Below are positions 1 through 9,497 of a stretch of 64,000 bases of DNA, piece after piece. The first letter of the stretch is position 1; the number at the start of each line of letters is the position of its first letter. This DNA is from Ignavibacteriales bacterium (GTDB lineage Bacteria > Bacteroidota > Ignavibacteria > Ignavibacteriales > Ignavibacteriaceae), in the NCBI GenBank assembly GCA_003538625.1, contig DPRR01000045.1, positions 209,883 to 273,882 of the forward strand. Direction: 5' to 3'. A model generated the notes under the pieces. The model saw nothing but the letters and a program-made list of their open reading frames with translations. It searched no databases and was not told the origin of the DNA. The translations under genes and the position numbers were made by a program.

Positions 1-238
1 TTATTTGAGTTATACCCGGACCATAGTTTAACGCATTATCTATCATTCCCCTGAACTTCATCATTTTAAAAGGTTTGCCTTTAAAACCTGTTCTCTCATG
101 TAAAAAAAATACGGGGCCAATTGATTCAAGTTTTATAAATATGGCAGATAATAGAAATATTGGGGATGTGATAATTAGAGATAGAATACTTATTACAATA
201 TCAGTAAATCTCTTAACGAAGCTACCCTGTTTTCCCAT
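1..238 (-). CDS. Initiating sugar-phosphate transferase (bacterial sugar transferase family), partial
   Basis: Membrane-bound phosphoglycosyl transferase of the PglC/WcaJ catalytic-core family. It moves a sugar phosphate from a nucleotide sugar onto undecaprenyl phosphate to start a polysaccharide repeat unit. I translated 79 codons from the ATG at 238; the C-terminal part lies outside the window. Visible are the basic start (KRFTDIV), one hydrophobic re-entrant helix (about residues 13-34), the family motif ESIGPVFF-HERTG-KGKPFKMMKFRGM, and the beginning of the catalytic region. No long N-terminal membrane domain is present, so it is the short monotopic type. It sits 12 bases downstream of a sugar aminotransferase gene and probably closes the polysaccharide operon. 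Confidence 0.88.
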   Translation of the reverse strand, partial: MGKQGSFVKRFTDIVISILSLIITSPIFLLSAIFIKLESIGPVFFLHERTGFKGKPFKMMKFRGMIDNALNYGPGITQI

Positions 239-250
239 ATAAGGAAAGTT

Positions 251-1411
251 TTATCTTCTAAATTTATTGAGTAAATCAGTTACAGTATTGATAACTTTTT
301 CTACACTCTGATCTGTCATTCCGGGGTAAATTGGAAGAGACATTAACCTTGGAAACGCAGCAGATGCAACCGGAAAATTTTTGTCATCAAGATTAAAAGT
401 TTCACTATAATATAAATGCTGATGTACTGGCATAAAGTGTACGCCCACACCAACATTATTATTTTTTAATTCATCAATTATTTGAGCACGATTTTTAGTT
501 AACATTTCTAAGTTTAATCTAACGGGAAATAAATGCCAGGAAGATTCCCTGTCGGATTTAACTACAGGAAGTTTAATTAGATCTAAATTTTTGAGCCCAT
601 CAAAATATCTTGAAGCAATTTTTTTCCTCCATTCCCACATTGCATCAACCTTTTTTAATTGAGGCAATCCCAATGAAGCTTGAAGATCGGTAAAATTATA
701 TTTGTATCCGGGGGCAACAACTTCGTAGTACCAAGAACCAGCCTCGCTGTATCTTTTCCAGGCGTCCCGGTTAATTCCATGAAGCCTCATTATAGCACAA
801 CGTTCAGCTATTTCCTCATTATTTGTGCAAATCATTCCACCTTCACCGGTAGATAATGTTTTTGTGGCATAGAAACTAAAGCAAGTAACATCTGAGATAG
901 TACCAATTTTCTTATCTTTATACGTTGCAGGCAGAGAATGAGCAGCATCTTCAAGTACTTTTAAGTTGTGAGCACTGGCTATAGCCTGAATTTCATCAAG
1001 ATCGCATGGCTGGCCGCCATAATGAACAGGTATTATTGCTTTCGTTTTGGGTGTAATTGCTTTTTCAATTTCTTCTAAAGATATATTCAATGTATCTTCA
1101 TCAACATCCACTATAACTGGCTTAGCGCCAAAGTAACAAACAATTTCAGCTGTCGCAGGAAACGTCATAGTCGGAACTATTACCTCATCGCCACGCTCAA
1201 TACCAAAGGCTTCAAGAGTCAAATGACCGGCCGCAGTCCAGGAGCTAACTGCAACAGATCTTTTTGCGCCAATATACTTATTAAATTCTTCCTCAAAACG
1301 TATTGTTTTGGGACCCATACTCAACCAGCCGGAGCGTAGAGTATCTGTCATCTCGTCAATCTCTTCTTCAGAGATGAAAGGCTTGTGGAATAGTAAGTAA
1401 TCTTTATTCAT
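251..1411 (-). CDS. DegT/DnrJ/EryC1/StrS-family sugar aminotransferase
   Basis: PLP-dependent nucleotide-sugar aminotransferase, 386 residues, the normal length for the family. The fold-type I pattern is complete: the substrate/PLP strand near 75-90 (GDEVIVPTMTFPAT), the cofactor aspartate D155 in LEDAAHS with H158, and the Schiff-base lysine K184 in FYATKTLSTGEGG. The closest functional types I can name are the PglE/ArnB-like enzymes that aminate a 4-keto sugar, but the substrate cannot be read from sequence. It is adjacent to the initiating sugar transferase, which fits synthesis of an amino-sugar that begins the repeat unit. It is visibly less AT-rich than the neighbouring glycosyltransferase genes. 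Confidence 0.93.
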   Translation of the reverse strand: MNKDYLLFHKPFISEEEIDEMTDTLRSGWLSMGPKTIRFEEEFNKYIGAKRSVAVSSWTAAGHLTLEAFGIERGDEVIVPTMTFPATAEIVCYFGAKPVIVDVDEDTLNISLEEIEKAITPKTKAIIPVHYGGQPCDLDEIQAIASAHNLKVLEDAAHSLPATYKDKKIGTISDVTCFSFYATKTLSTGEGGMICTNNEEIAERCAIMRLHGINRDAWKRYSEAGSWYYEVVAPGYKYNFTDLQASLGLPQLKKVDAMWEWRKKIASRYFDGLKNLDLIKLPVVKSDRESSWHLFPVRLNLEMLTKNRAQIIDELKNNNVGVGVHFMPVHQHLYYSETFNLDDKNFPVASAAFPRLMSLPIYPGMTDQSVEKVINTVTDLLNKFRR

Positions 1412-1646
1412 AAAGTTGTTTATTCGCCAATTTAATTACCTAATTTACTAAGAAGAAGATTCAAGTAATAATTATATTCTTAATATCACAAAGAAATTCA
1501 ATTGTTAAAGTTAAAGATAATAATATATTCAATTTTTCAAAAAAGTACTTAAAAATAATACTAATCGTTCAATAATTTAATTTAGATATTTTTCTAACTA
1601 AGCATTAACATAGATTTATCATAAGATATTTGTTAATAATAATGAA
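1412..1646. other. AT-rich intergenic gap inside the polysaccharide locus
   Basis: A 235-base gap, the longest non-coding stretch in the window. It is extremely AT-rich, with many short A and T runs. I see no open reading frame of note, no strong hairpin and no RNA gene. It probably holds the promoter for the aminotransferase and sugar transferase genes to its left, but no single promoter can be picked with confidence because TATAAT-like words are everywhere in it. Confidence 0.6.
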
Positions 1647-2798
1647 TCATTCAATCAAATCTAAATGATTAGACAAAAATCTAAGCACTTTTGAATTGTC
1701 ATTAATATCAGTAGGTAAATTTACTATTTTTGACGCAATTGATGTAGCAATTGGAAAATTGGTACAATTAAAACCCCAGATTTTAAGATTACCCTTAATT
1801 GGATGTAGAGGTGATAAAAACCAATCTCCTAATATAATTTTTTCCTTTTCTGCTAGTTCTAAAAACTTTTTTCTATCATTCGTGAGTACAGGATATTTTA
1901 GAAATAAATGATTATCAAATAATTTTTCATGAACAAATTTTTTATTTTTTGAATTTAAAAATTTTGAATATTCTCTTGCATTTCTTTTCCTATTAGCATT
2001 AATTAAATGGAATTTTTTCAAACTTTTTAGACCCTCATTAACTTGAACTGAAGAGATATCTTTGCAGTAATCATTTGGCATCGATAGACTATTTAGCTCG
2101 GAACCTTGGTTTGACCCAATTATTAGATTATAATTACTTAGAAGTCTGTAAAATTTAACAAGCATCCAGTGTGTTCGTTCATTAATAAAAAGTTTATTAA
2201 ATAGTATTAAAGATTTAAGAATAAACTTTTCAAATAATGATGGTTTAATTTTTTCTTTTTCTAATTGCTTAATTTTCTGATAATATTTCTCATTATTAAT
2301 TTGTAATATTCCTCCTAAGCCTGTTGAAAAAGGCTTATTCCATTGCGTAGAGTAAAAAGCAAAATCACAATATGAACCATTTGGTTTCCCATTGTAAAAT
2401 CCACCAAATCCATGTGTGCAATCCTCAATCGTTACCAAATTATTTTGCCTTGCTAAAACAACAATTCTATCGACCTGCGAAGATAAGCCAAATGTATTTT
2501 GGATAATAATTACCTTTGTACTTTTAGTAATCGCTTTCTCAATGTTTTCAAAATTTGTATTATAATTTTCTGGATCAATTTCAACATAAACGGGTTTTGC
2601 TTTAAGATATAGAATCGCATTTGGAACAACCACACAAGTAAAAGCTGGAAGAATAATTTCATCATTTTCTTTTATACCAATTGCTTTTAATGCAGCATAC
2701 AATGCTACCCTACCTTTCCAGTAAAGAAATAAATTTTGTGGGTTGCAGTTTAATATTTTTGAAAGTTCAATTTTATATTTATTGACTATTAAATTCAT
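1647..2798 (-). CDS. DegT-like aminotransferase, second copy, AT-rich
   Basis: A 383-residue DegT/DnrJ/EryC1/StrS-type protein, divergent from the one at 251-1411. The cofactor signature is kept: D126 and H129 in IEDCTHGFGG, and the likely Schiff-base lysine K155 in TQWNKPFSTGLGG. An N-terminal GDEI-like strand reads ENDEIILPAFTC. So it is probably an active aminotransferase acting on a sugar or related precursor; the substrate is unknown. The region after residue 170 has a longer basic helical insert (LEKEKIKPSLFEKFILK) than the first copy. Its ATG overlaps the TGA of the upstream glycosyltransferase by four bases (ATGA), indicating translational coupling. Confidence 0.85.
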   Translation of the reverse strand: MNLIVNKYKIELSKILNCNPQNLFLYWKGRVALYAALKAIGIKENDEIILPAFTCVVVPNAILYLKAKPVYVEIDPENYNTNFENIEKAITKSTKVIIIQNTFGLSSQVDRIVVLARQNNLVTIEDCTHGFGGFYNGKPNGSYCDFAFYSTQWNKPFSTGLGGILQINNEKYYQKIKQLEKEKIKPSLFEKFILKSLILFNKLFINERTHWMLVKFYRLLSNYNLIIGSNQGSELNSLSMPNDYCKDISSVQVNEGLKSLKKFHLINANRKRNAREYSKFLNSKNKKFVHEKLFDNHLFLKYPVLTNDRKKFLELAEKEKIILGDWFLSPLHPIKGNLKIWGFNCTNFPIATSIASKIVNLPTDINDNSKVLRFLSNHLDLIE

Positions 2799-3790
2799 TG
2801 TTTAAACAAAAAATTTATTTTAAATATTCCAACTAATGAACCAAAACCATACGAAAAATGTAAAATTACAAATGTCATTATTATAGATAAAATTGAAGTC
2901 CCTTTCTCATTTAGTTTTAAACTTATGAAAAAAATAAAAAGCACGTAAACAATAATGACAAAAAAAGAAATCAGTATAAAGGTTAAATTATAAATGGATA
3001 GAAATAATGGAATAACTATACTAAGAATAAAAATTAATGGTATAAAATGCCGAAGACTAATAGAATCCATTCGTTTTGATAAATAAATTGTCAAAATATT
3101 CCACATCCCAGTAGCAAAATTATTTTTTGCAAAAGGTAAATACTCTTCGCGGGCAAAATAAATACTATAAATATTTGGAATTAAAAATATAGCCCCTCCA
3201 ACCCTTTTAATCCTTTTATTTAGCTCTATATCCTGATTTCGTTCAAGATTTTCATTGAACAATCCCACTTTTTCAAACACTTCCTTTTTGAAACAACCAA
3301 ATGGCACAGTATCCACTTCACGTATTCTATCACTACCAATCCTAAAATACGAATTCCCAACCCCAAACTGGTTGCTCAGTACTTTTTTAATTGCAATTGA
3401 TCTTGAATTTTTATTTTTGATATCAGTTAAACAGATAGTCCCAACATTATCTGCATTAAGATTTTGAGCCGAATTTATTAACTCAGAAAAATAATTTTGG
3501 GGTATTCGGGTGTGAACGTCAAGTCTAATAATATAATCCCCACTAGCGGCTTTTATCCCCATATTTAGTGCATAAGGAACAGTTTTTTTTTTATTAAATA
3601 ATATCTTGATTGTTGAGTTTCTTCTTTTAAACTCCTCTATAATTTTTAGGGTACCATCTGTACTTTCTCCATCAATAATAAAAATTTCCATATACTCTTT
3701 TGGATAATCATTTTCTATAACAGAATTCAGAAAATCAAAAATGTATTTTACCTCATTTCGGCAAGGAATAACTATAGATATTTTTATCAT
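2795..3790 (-). CDS. Glycosyltransferase family 2, membrane-anchored
   Basis: A 331-residue GT2 enzyme. The N-terminal GT-A domain shows SIVIPCRNE at the start, the nucleotide-binding acidic motif IIDGESTDGT (about 38-47) and a DxH-type metal motif in RLDVHTRIP (near residue 94). The last third (about 240-325) holds two or three hydrophobic helices, so the protein is held at the inner membrane. This architecture is typical of polysaccharide glycosyltransferases that act on undecaprenyl-linked acceptors on the cytoplasmic face. It lies in the polysaccharide locus between a GT4 gene and a coupled aminotransferase gene. Donor and acceptor sugars are unknown. Confidence 0.9.
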   Translation of the reverse strand: MIKISIVIPCRNEVKYIFDFLNSVIENDYPKEYMEIFIIDGESTDGTLKIIEEFKRRNSTIKILFNKKKTVPYALNMGIKAASGDYIIRLDVHTRIPQNYFSELINSAQNLNADNVGTICLTDIKNKNSRSIAIKKVLSNQFGVGNSYFRIGSDRIREVDTVPFGCFKKEVFEKVGLFNENLERNQDIELNKRIKRVGGAIFLIPNIYSIYFAREEYLPFAKNNFATGMWNILTIYLSKRMDSISLRHFIPLIFILSIVIPLFLSIYNLTFILISFFVIIVYVLFIFFISLKLNEKGTSILSIIMTFVILHFSYGFGSLVGIFKINFLFKQ

Positions 3791-3866
3791 TATTTGATTG
3801 ATGCTTTTTAATTAAAGTGAAAATGTTAATTGGGTAATTGTAATTCAAAAAATTAATTTATTCTTG

Positions 3867-5003
3867 TTAATTGTATAAGGATTTAAAGGAATCTTTCAAA
3901 ATTGAATCATAAATTGACACCATTTTATTCACTGATTCAGTCCAACTATATTGTGATAAAACTTTATTCATTCCATTTTCTCCCATTTGATTTCTTAATT
4001 TCTCATTGTCGACAAGTAATATTAATGCCTCAGCAAGTTGTTCTGGATTTTGCTTTTGAACAATAAAACCAGTTTTACCATCCTCAACCACCTCTGGAAA
4101 TCCACCAACATTTGATACAACAACCGGCTTTCCACATGCACTTGCTTCGAGAACGGCAACACCAAAACTTTCACTATCCTCAATAGAGGGAAATACGCCA
4201 ATATCTAACATATTTTGGTAGTCAGGTACATTTTCATGATTGATGAAGCCCGTAAATACTGTATCATCCTGAATTCCTAGTTTTATAGTTAAATTTTTCA
4301 ATATATTTTCTTGACTTCCCTTTCCTACAATCAACAATTTTAATGGAAGTGATTCTCTTTTTATTTTTAGAATTTTAAAAGCTTTAATTAGATATTCTAT
4401 ACCATATTTTTTTTCTAAAGTTTTTATGGTTCCAATAACAAGATCACTGGAATTAAATATGCTTTGAACTTTTGAAGGATAGAATTTAGAGGTATCAATA
4501 CCGAATGGTGTAACTGTAATATTTTTAGAAGTGTATTTACTCGTTTCAATTTTCATTACTTCGCTTGTAGAAAGTATTTTATCAGCTTTAAATAAATTAA
4601 ATTTAATCATAGCCTGATGCAAATAAGAATGCTTAGGGAAATTATAAATATCTGATCCCCAAACTGAAATGACTAAAGGATGAAAATTTGCAAGCACACC
4701 CAGAAAACCATAACTGGTTATATAATGAGCATGAACGATATCTGGTTTAAAATCTTTTATTGTTTTCTTTAATGGGCCAAATGCTTTTAAATATTTTAGT
4801 TTCGAGAATGCCGATTCATTTTTAAATTGGAGGTCCTTTGGCAAATTGGCACTGAATATTAATATTTCGGGAAAGTCTGCATACAGGTCAAAATTAGGTT
4901 CATGGATCGAAAAAACACCGATTGTAAAATTTGACTGAGATAATGATTTTGCCCATTTTATAGTATGTGGAGAATCAGAATCTGAAAGTATTAGAATACG
5001 CAT
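3867..5003 (-). CDS. Glycosyltransferase family 4
   Basis: A 378-residue retaining glycosyltransferase with the GT-B fold. The N-terminal Rossmann half has the [12 protein letters not shown] strand and the SVWGSDIYN strand. The C-terminal half contains the donor-binding signature [20 protein letters not shown] (two glutamates seven residues apart, near 275-283) followed by the GGFPEVV turn. This is the usual pattern of capsule, O-antigen and EPS glycosyltransferases using nucleotide sugars. It starts at an ATG at 5003 and sits between the O-antigen ligase/polymerase gene and a GT2 gene. The exact linkage cannot be inferred. Confidence 0.93.
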   Translation of the reverse strand: MRILILSDSDSPHTIKWAKSLSQSNFTIGVFSIHEPNFDLYADFPEILIFSANLPKDLQFKNESAFSKLKYLKAFGPLKKTIKDFKPDIVHAHYITSYGFLGVLANFHPLVISVWGSDIYNFPKHSYLHQAMIKFNLFKADKILSTSEVMKIETSKYTSKNITVTPFGIDTSKFYPSKVQSIFNSSDLVIGTIKTLEKKYGIEYLIKAFKILKIKRESLPLKLLIVGKGSQENILKNLTIKLGIQDDTVFTGFINHENVPDYQNMLDIGVFPSIEDSESFGVAVLEASACGKPVVVSNVGGFPEVVEDGKTGFIVQKQNPEQLAEALILLVDNEKLRNQMGENGMNKVLSQYSWTESVNKMVSIYDSILKDSFKSLYN

Positions 5004-5097
5004 AAATAGATTGATGAATTATTTTTAACTATTATAAAAATTTGTTTATCGATAAAATTTTATATCACTACTATTATTTTTTTATTGGAAAAATAAG

Positions 5098-6531
5098 TTA
5101 TTGGGCAACCTTAGAGTCAACAGTATGATAGAATTTGAGTAAGACAACCATTAGAAGCCAAAAAGGTAAATCCCTGCTTATCCATCCATAACTTAATAAT
5201 CCAGTCACTTCAAAAAGCGACCTATAAAACAAGCCAATCCCGGTCCCATATAATCCAACGATTATTGAATAATTTTCAAATTTATTGATTTTCATTTTAT
5301 TTTTTAATTTAATTACCATATAAAAAAATATTGTAGGCAATGTAATCGCCGTTATTATACCTAGAACGCCTAATTCCGATAATTTTGAAATAAAAAAATT
5401 ATGAGCAATCCCCACATTATTTTTACCTGCTACTTCGTTTAATAAACTGATCCTGCTTTCTTCCCACGATCCATACAGAACAGGTAAATATTTGTACATA
5501 TTATCCTGAAATTGACCTGGCCCAACTCCAAAAATTGGATGATCACCATACATCCCAAATGCCATATCCCAGAGAAAATAACGAATATTTTCAAATACTC
5601 GCCCAGATCTAAAAAACGTCAAAAATAAATCCATCAGCTCTGGGAAGATTAGTACCAATCCTAAAGATATTGTTAGTGACCTAAAGAACAGCTTAATAAA
5701 TGTTTTTCTTTTCAAAACAAACGAGATAACAATCATGCTAATTATGGCAGCAGAAATCGCTGCTCTTGAATTTGTAAGTAACAATGAAATAAATTCTAAT
5801 ATAAGTACAATTTTGAACTTATTTTTATTTCTAGCAAAAATTTTATTTGGAGAAAGAATCAAGGTCAAGCTTAGTGGAATAGAAACAGCTAAAATACCTC
5901 CTGCCGCTGCTTGATTGTTCAAATATCCTGCATCGGTGACCAGTCCAGTAGTAGCAAGTAAATAAAAAAGTTTGTCAGAACTTATAAAAGAATAAATAAT
6001 AGCTATCGATATGACTGTGCCCGCGATTATTATTGAAATTAAATAAAGAAGTGCTGTCTTATCTGAATCAATAAAAGCATATATAATATAAATGATGAAA
6101 AAAAATAATATTTGGCGAAATGTCTCAACAAAGCCAACTATAAGATTATTTGAAAACAAGGTGGAAACTACCATAGAAAAAAGCACAAGAAATATAAATA
6201 ATATCATCCAAACTGGTAATTTCGGATACTCAGTAGTTTTGAGCCCATATAATTTTAAAAAAAAGTAAAAAAGAGTTGCCATACTCACTATATTAAAACC
6301 CAATCTTACATTATCGTCAATATCACTTGTTACTGTAAGAAAACCAATTATTATTAAAGCAACTATTTTAATATAAAAATCAGATCTAAAAATTTTGAGT
6401 TGTAAAAATGCAATGCATATAATCGCAACTATGCCAAATAAAATAAATTGATTGAATGCACTTAAAACCATCGCTAGTAGAAGTGTACTGAAAACAATCT
6501 TAACATTTATTTGATTTAACACAGTATCCAC
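5098..6531 (-). CDS. O-antigen ligase / Wzy-like polymerase
   Basis: A 477-residue polytopic membrane protein with about ten to twelve hydrophobic helices. A large periplasmic loop near residues 325-390 carries the family pattern GVGPGQF and the later AHNFFISKLSELGVLG segment. These identify the O-antigen ligase/polymerase superfamily (Wzy_C/WaaL). In this locus, which has its own flippase and chain-length protein, a repeat-unit polymerase role is the more likely reading, but ligase cannot be excluded because the two are not separable by sequence alone. The start is GTG at 6531; no ATG is available near the first helix. Confidence 0.87.
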   Translation of the reverse strand: MDTVLNQINVKIVFSTLLLAMVLSAFNQFILFGIVAIICIAFLQLKIFRSDFYIKIVALIIIGFLTVTSDIDDNVRLGFNIVSMATLFYFFLKLYGLKTTEYPKLPVWMILFIFLVLFSMVVSTLFSNNLIVGFVETFRQILFFFIIYIIYAFIDSDKTALLYLISIIIAGTVISIAIIYSFISSDKLFYLLATTGLVTDAGYLNNQAAAGGILAVSIPLSLTLILSPNKIFARNKNKFKIVLILEFISLLLTNSRAAISAAIISMIVISFVLKRKTFIKLFFRSLTISLGLVLIFPELMDLFLTFFRSGRVFENIRYFLWDMAFGMYGDHPIFGVGPGQFQDNMYKYLPVLYGSWEESRISLLNEVAGKNNVGIAHNFFISKLSELGVLGIITAITLPTIFFYMVIKLKNKMKINKFENYSIIVGLYGTGIGLFYRSLFEVTGLLSYGWISRDLPFWLLMVVLLKFYHTVDSKVAQ

Positions 6532-6565
6532 ATAGGTTTTATTATTATTCCACTTTAGGATTGAC

Positions 6566-7699
6566 TTAAATTATTTTAAGTTTATGCAAAAAAAGAATAA
6601 TGGTATTAAACACTTCACTAATTTTTAGTTGTTGCATACATTCATTTGATGGGCAACCATTTCTTCCTGCATCTGCAAAACAATATTTGTTTTCTGGTCT
6701 AGGAGCACAACTAAGTTTCTTTTGTATGTAGGAATGATGAGAACCATTAGGAATGTGCATAATTGGGTTTGTTGGTCCATAAATTGTAAAAGTGGCTTTC
6801 CCCAACAAACTTGCAATGTGTATCGGACCAGAATCGTTTGAAATGAGAACGGAGCTGTTCTTAATTTCTGAAATAAGCTCATTTAGAGTATTTGTTACTA
6901 CTATTTTCACAGGATTAGATAATCCATCAAATAAAATATCTTTTGCAATTCCAGATTTTGGCAACACAATTTTTATCGGATGATATTCAGATAGCAATTC
7001 TGCCAATTCAATAAATTTTTTTAGCCCCCATTCTTTTTCTTTCCAGCCAGCCAGAGGATGAATTAAAATTGGGTCGTCAGTCCGAAAGCTAGGTTTGAAC
7101 ATTTTAAATTTTGAAATATTTTTTAGTGGGGTGGTCAAACTAATTGAATCAAAATATATATCCATTAAATGCGAGCCATTTCTTATTGGCAGATGATTAT
7201 CGTATATTTTTCTAAAATAAATATCATTTATCCCTACGATTTTATCTGCCTGTGTTCGAAATAGTACACTTGCAGATAAAATAGTTCCTGTTAAATCAAT
7301 TATAGTTCCAAATTTTTCTTTGCCTAACAAATTATTTTTACCTTTTTGGAATACTAATCTACCTTCCCATCTTAAGTAGTCTTTTGGAACAATGAGATAA
7401 TCAATTCTGTCTTCTTCAATAAACTCCAAATCATATAGAACTTTTGATTCTTCAAAACACAGAATTGTAATTTTTTTATTGCTATTACTTATAAAATAAT
7501 TAATTGCAGGGATTGTAAAAATTGTATCTCCAAGCTTGTGCAAAGAAATAATAAGCACCGCCTCACTCGAATACCTTCTTTTGTAAAACTTATGATTTAT
7601 ATAAAATAGAGTATCAGCACTAAGTTGAAGAAATGGGCTTATTGATGGATGTTTTTTTATAAACTCAGTTATTTTCACATGAATTAAATATTTATACAC
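6566..7699 (-). CDS. Glycosyltransferase family 9 (heptosyltransferase-like)
   Basis: A 377-residue GT9 protein. The first half has the LGDTIFTIPAINYFI segment typical of ADP-heptose transferases. The donor-binding signature ISNDSGPIHIASLLGKATF lies near 290-308, followed by IYGPTNP. Cysteines near the C-terminus (SCAPRPENKYC, GCPSNEC) match the cysteine-rich end seen in many GT9 proteins. It probably adds a heptose or another sugar during glycan assembly. The start is uncertain: GTG at 7699 gives the full length, and a second GTG lies a few codons on. It lies between the ligase/polymerase and a methyltransferase gene. Confidence 0.88.
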   Translation of the reverse strand: MYKYLIHVKITEFIKKHPSISPFLQLSADTLFYINHKFYKRRYSSEAVLIISLHKLGDTIFTIPAINYFISNSNKKITILCFEESKVLYDLEFIEEDRIDYLIVPKDYLRWEGRLVFQKGKNNLLGKEKFGTIIDLTGTILSASVLFRTQADKIVGINDIYFRKIYDNHLPIRNGSHLMDIYFDSISLTTPLKNISKFKMFKPSFRTDDPILIHPLAGWKEKEWGLKKFIELAELLSEYHPIKIVLPKSGIAKDILFDGLSNPVKIVVTNTLNELISEIKNSSVLISNDSGPIHIASLLGKATFTIYGPTNPIMHIPNGSHHSYIQKKLSCAPRPENKYCFADAGRNGCPSNECMQQLKISEVFNTIILFLHKLKII

Positions 7700-7784
7700 T
7701 AGGATTAAAAATTACCACAATCCCTGAGAAAAATTTTGACTTTAAAAATAATTTTGAAAAAATATAACGTTAATTATGAGATAT

Positions 7785-8528
7785 TTATAATTTATCAACG
7801 ATTAAATTTGGATTTGTCGCTTTACAAATAAACTCTTGAGTTAAATATTTTTCTGTTTGACCGACTTCTATAAATCTAATCATATTAAATATCAATCGAA
7901 TGATTTTCCAAAGAATAAATCCAACTAATCCCTTGATACTTTTGGGTATCGGACCAGTTTCATAGAATTCAATTCTATCAAAACCGTAAAGGTTTAATAA
8001 TTGACTTAAAGAGCTATGATTAAAAATGGTTAGATGTGTTAAATCACCATAAATAATTTTATTCGCATAAATAGCATTGCCATTAGGAGTTCTAATGACC
8101 AAACAACCGCCAGGTGCGATATGATCAAAAATAATTTCAACAAGTCGTATCAATTCATCTTTATAAAAATGTTCAACAAAATCTAAAGCAAAAATTATAT
8201 CAAATTTCTGAGAGCCATTTAGGAAAGCAAAAGCATCCGAAACTTTTACATTTAGTATACTTTTTTTTGCAATTGCAATTTGTTCTTCAGAAATATCAAT
8301 ACCTTGCAAATTCGTATACCCAGATTTTCTTAAGAAATCCATTAAAATACCTTGTCCGCACCCAAGATCAAGTATTGAAGAATTTGTATTATAACCGCGA
8401 ATTAATGGTAAAAACTTTAATCGAAAGTAATCATACTCAGATTTCTTTGATATGAAACCATCTTTTATATAATGTTGTTTAAATGTAGAGTGATATTTAT
8501 CGTATAATTGTTTTCGGAAATCTGCCAT
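7785..8528 (-). CDS. Class I SAM-dependent methyltransferase
   Basis: A 247-residue methyltransferase. Motif I is ILDLGCGQGIL (near residues 52-62), followed by the acidic end of strand 2 in LQGIDISEEQ, motif II-like FDIIFALDFVEHF, and the GGCLVIRTPNG strand. This is the UbiG/Methyltransf_11 type often found in surface-polysaccharide loci, where it may methylate a sugar or a lipid-linked intermediate. A hydrophobic patch around 200-225 could help membrane association. It starts at the ATG at 8528. Substrate unknown. Confidence 0.88.
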   Translation of the reverse strand: MADFRKQLYDKYHSTFKQHYIKDGFISKKSEYDYFRLKFLPLIRGYNTNSSILDLGCGQGILMDFLRKSGYTNLQGIDISEEQIAIAKKSILNVKVSDAFAFLNGSQKFDIIFALDFVEHFYKDELIRLVEIIFDHIAPGGCLVIRTPNGNAIYANKIIYGDLTHLTIFNHSSLSQLLNLYGFDRIEFYETGPIPKSIKGLVGFILWKIIRLIFNMIRFIEVGQTEKYLTQEFICKATNPNLIVDKL

Positions 8529-8653
8529 ATAAACTTTAAAATTTCTAAATATTAATATTTATCGTATCATTTAATTTATTAGCTAAGTTTCCAATCAGAG
8601 AGGATCTAAAACCCGTTTTAAATAAACAAATATGATAAATATACTAAAAAATG

Positions 8654-9448
8654 TTACTTAGGTAATGCTACAAAATTTCTACCGGCCGGTATTGATTCTA
8701 AATCATCTTCTTTAATTGGTAGTTTGTATCCATAATCATTCAGAATTTTAATTGCTCTTCCTGAACTTTTCAAAAATTTGCCACCGCCAAGTTCTATATA
8801 AATTACTGGTTTATAACTAGTTATTATTTTCTTAGCACCAATTAATACTTCTGGCTCAAATCCTTCGGTATCAATTTTAATTAAATCTATTTTTATTACT
8901 TTATCAAAGAAATACTTATCAAGAGAAGTAATTTTAACTTGCTCTTCAATTATTTCATTGTCCTGTTCTAAAACTAAGGTACTCATTCCTGAATATTTTT
9001 TATTCCTTTTCAAAGTCAAAATTTCATCACTTTTTCCCAGTCCACAGTTTTCAAGATTAACATTGGTTATAGAGTTTAATTTAAGATTATCTATCAATTT
9101 ACTAAAGATATTTATTGATGGTTCAAACGAAAAGACATTCCCTTTTTCACCAACAATTTTGCTTATTATAATTGAAAAAAAACCAAGATTGGCTCCAACA
9201 TCTACAACAACATCGCCAGAATTTATTAGTTTATTTAAAATTGGATATTCTTCTTCAAAGTATTTTGCCCAGTTAGCCAGATAAAGTAGTTCTTGATCAT
9301 CTCCATCGTTATGATATCTGATTAAATAATTATTATGGTTTACAACTAAGTTTTTTTGGGCCAAATAGTACTTAGTTTTTAATTTTAATTTAATTACAAC
9401 TAAACGTAAATAACCAAAGACAATATTAAACCTTTGTTTTGTGAACAA
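8654..9448 (-). CDS. FkbM-family methyltransferase
   Basis: A 264-residue FkbM-type SAM-dependent O-methyltransferase. The motifs are in order: VVDVGANLGFFSIIISK (motif I), VFSFEPS (motif II), IDLIKIDTEGFEPEVL (the FkbM hallmark) and VIYIELGG. Such enzymes decorate polysaccharide sugars. No ATG is available. The TTG at 9448 is preceded by AAGGAA about nine bases upstream, which supports it as the start. It lies directly downstream of the flippase gene. The methylated sugar is unknown. Confidence 0.9.
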   Translation of the reverse strand: MFTKQRFNIVFGYLRLVVIKLKLKTKYYLAQKNLVVNHNNYLIRYHNDGDDQELLYLANWAKYFEEEYPILNKLINSGDVVVDVGANLGFFSIIISKIVGEKGNVFSFEPSINIFSKLIDNLKLNSITNVNLENCGLGKSDEILTLKRNKKYSGMSTLVLEQDNEIIEEQVKITSLDKYFFDKVIKIDLIKIDTEGFEPEVLIGAKKIITSYKPVIYIELGGGKFLKSSGRAIKILNDYGYKLPIKEDDLESIPAGRNFVALPK

Positions 9449-9497
9449 ATTTAATTCCTTGGATTAATATTTAACCATATAAAATTTTAATTAAGAT

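Noticed and set aside
1412..1646. Small RNA gene or promoter with defined boxes in the longest gap
   Set aside because: The sequence is so AT-rich that promoter-like words occur by chance throughout, and no stable hairpin or terminator is visible.
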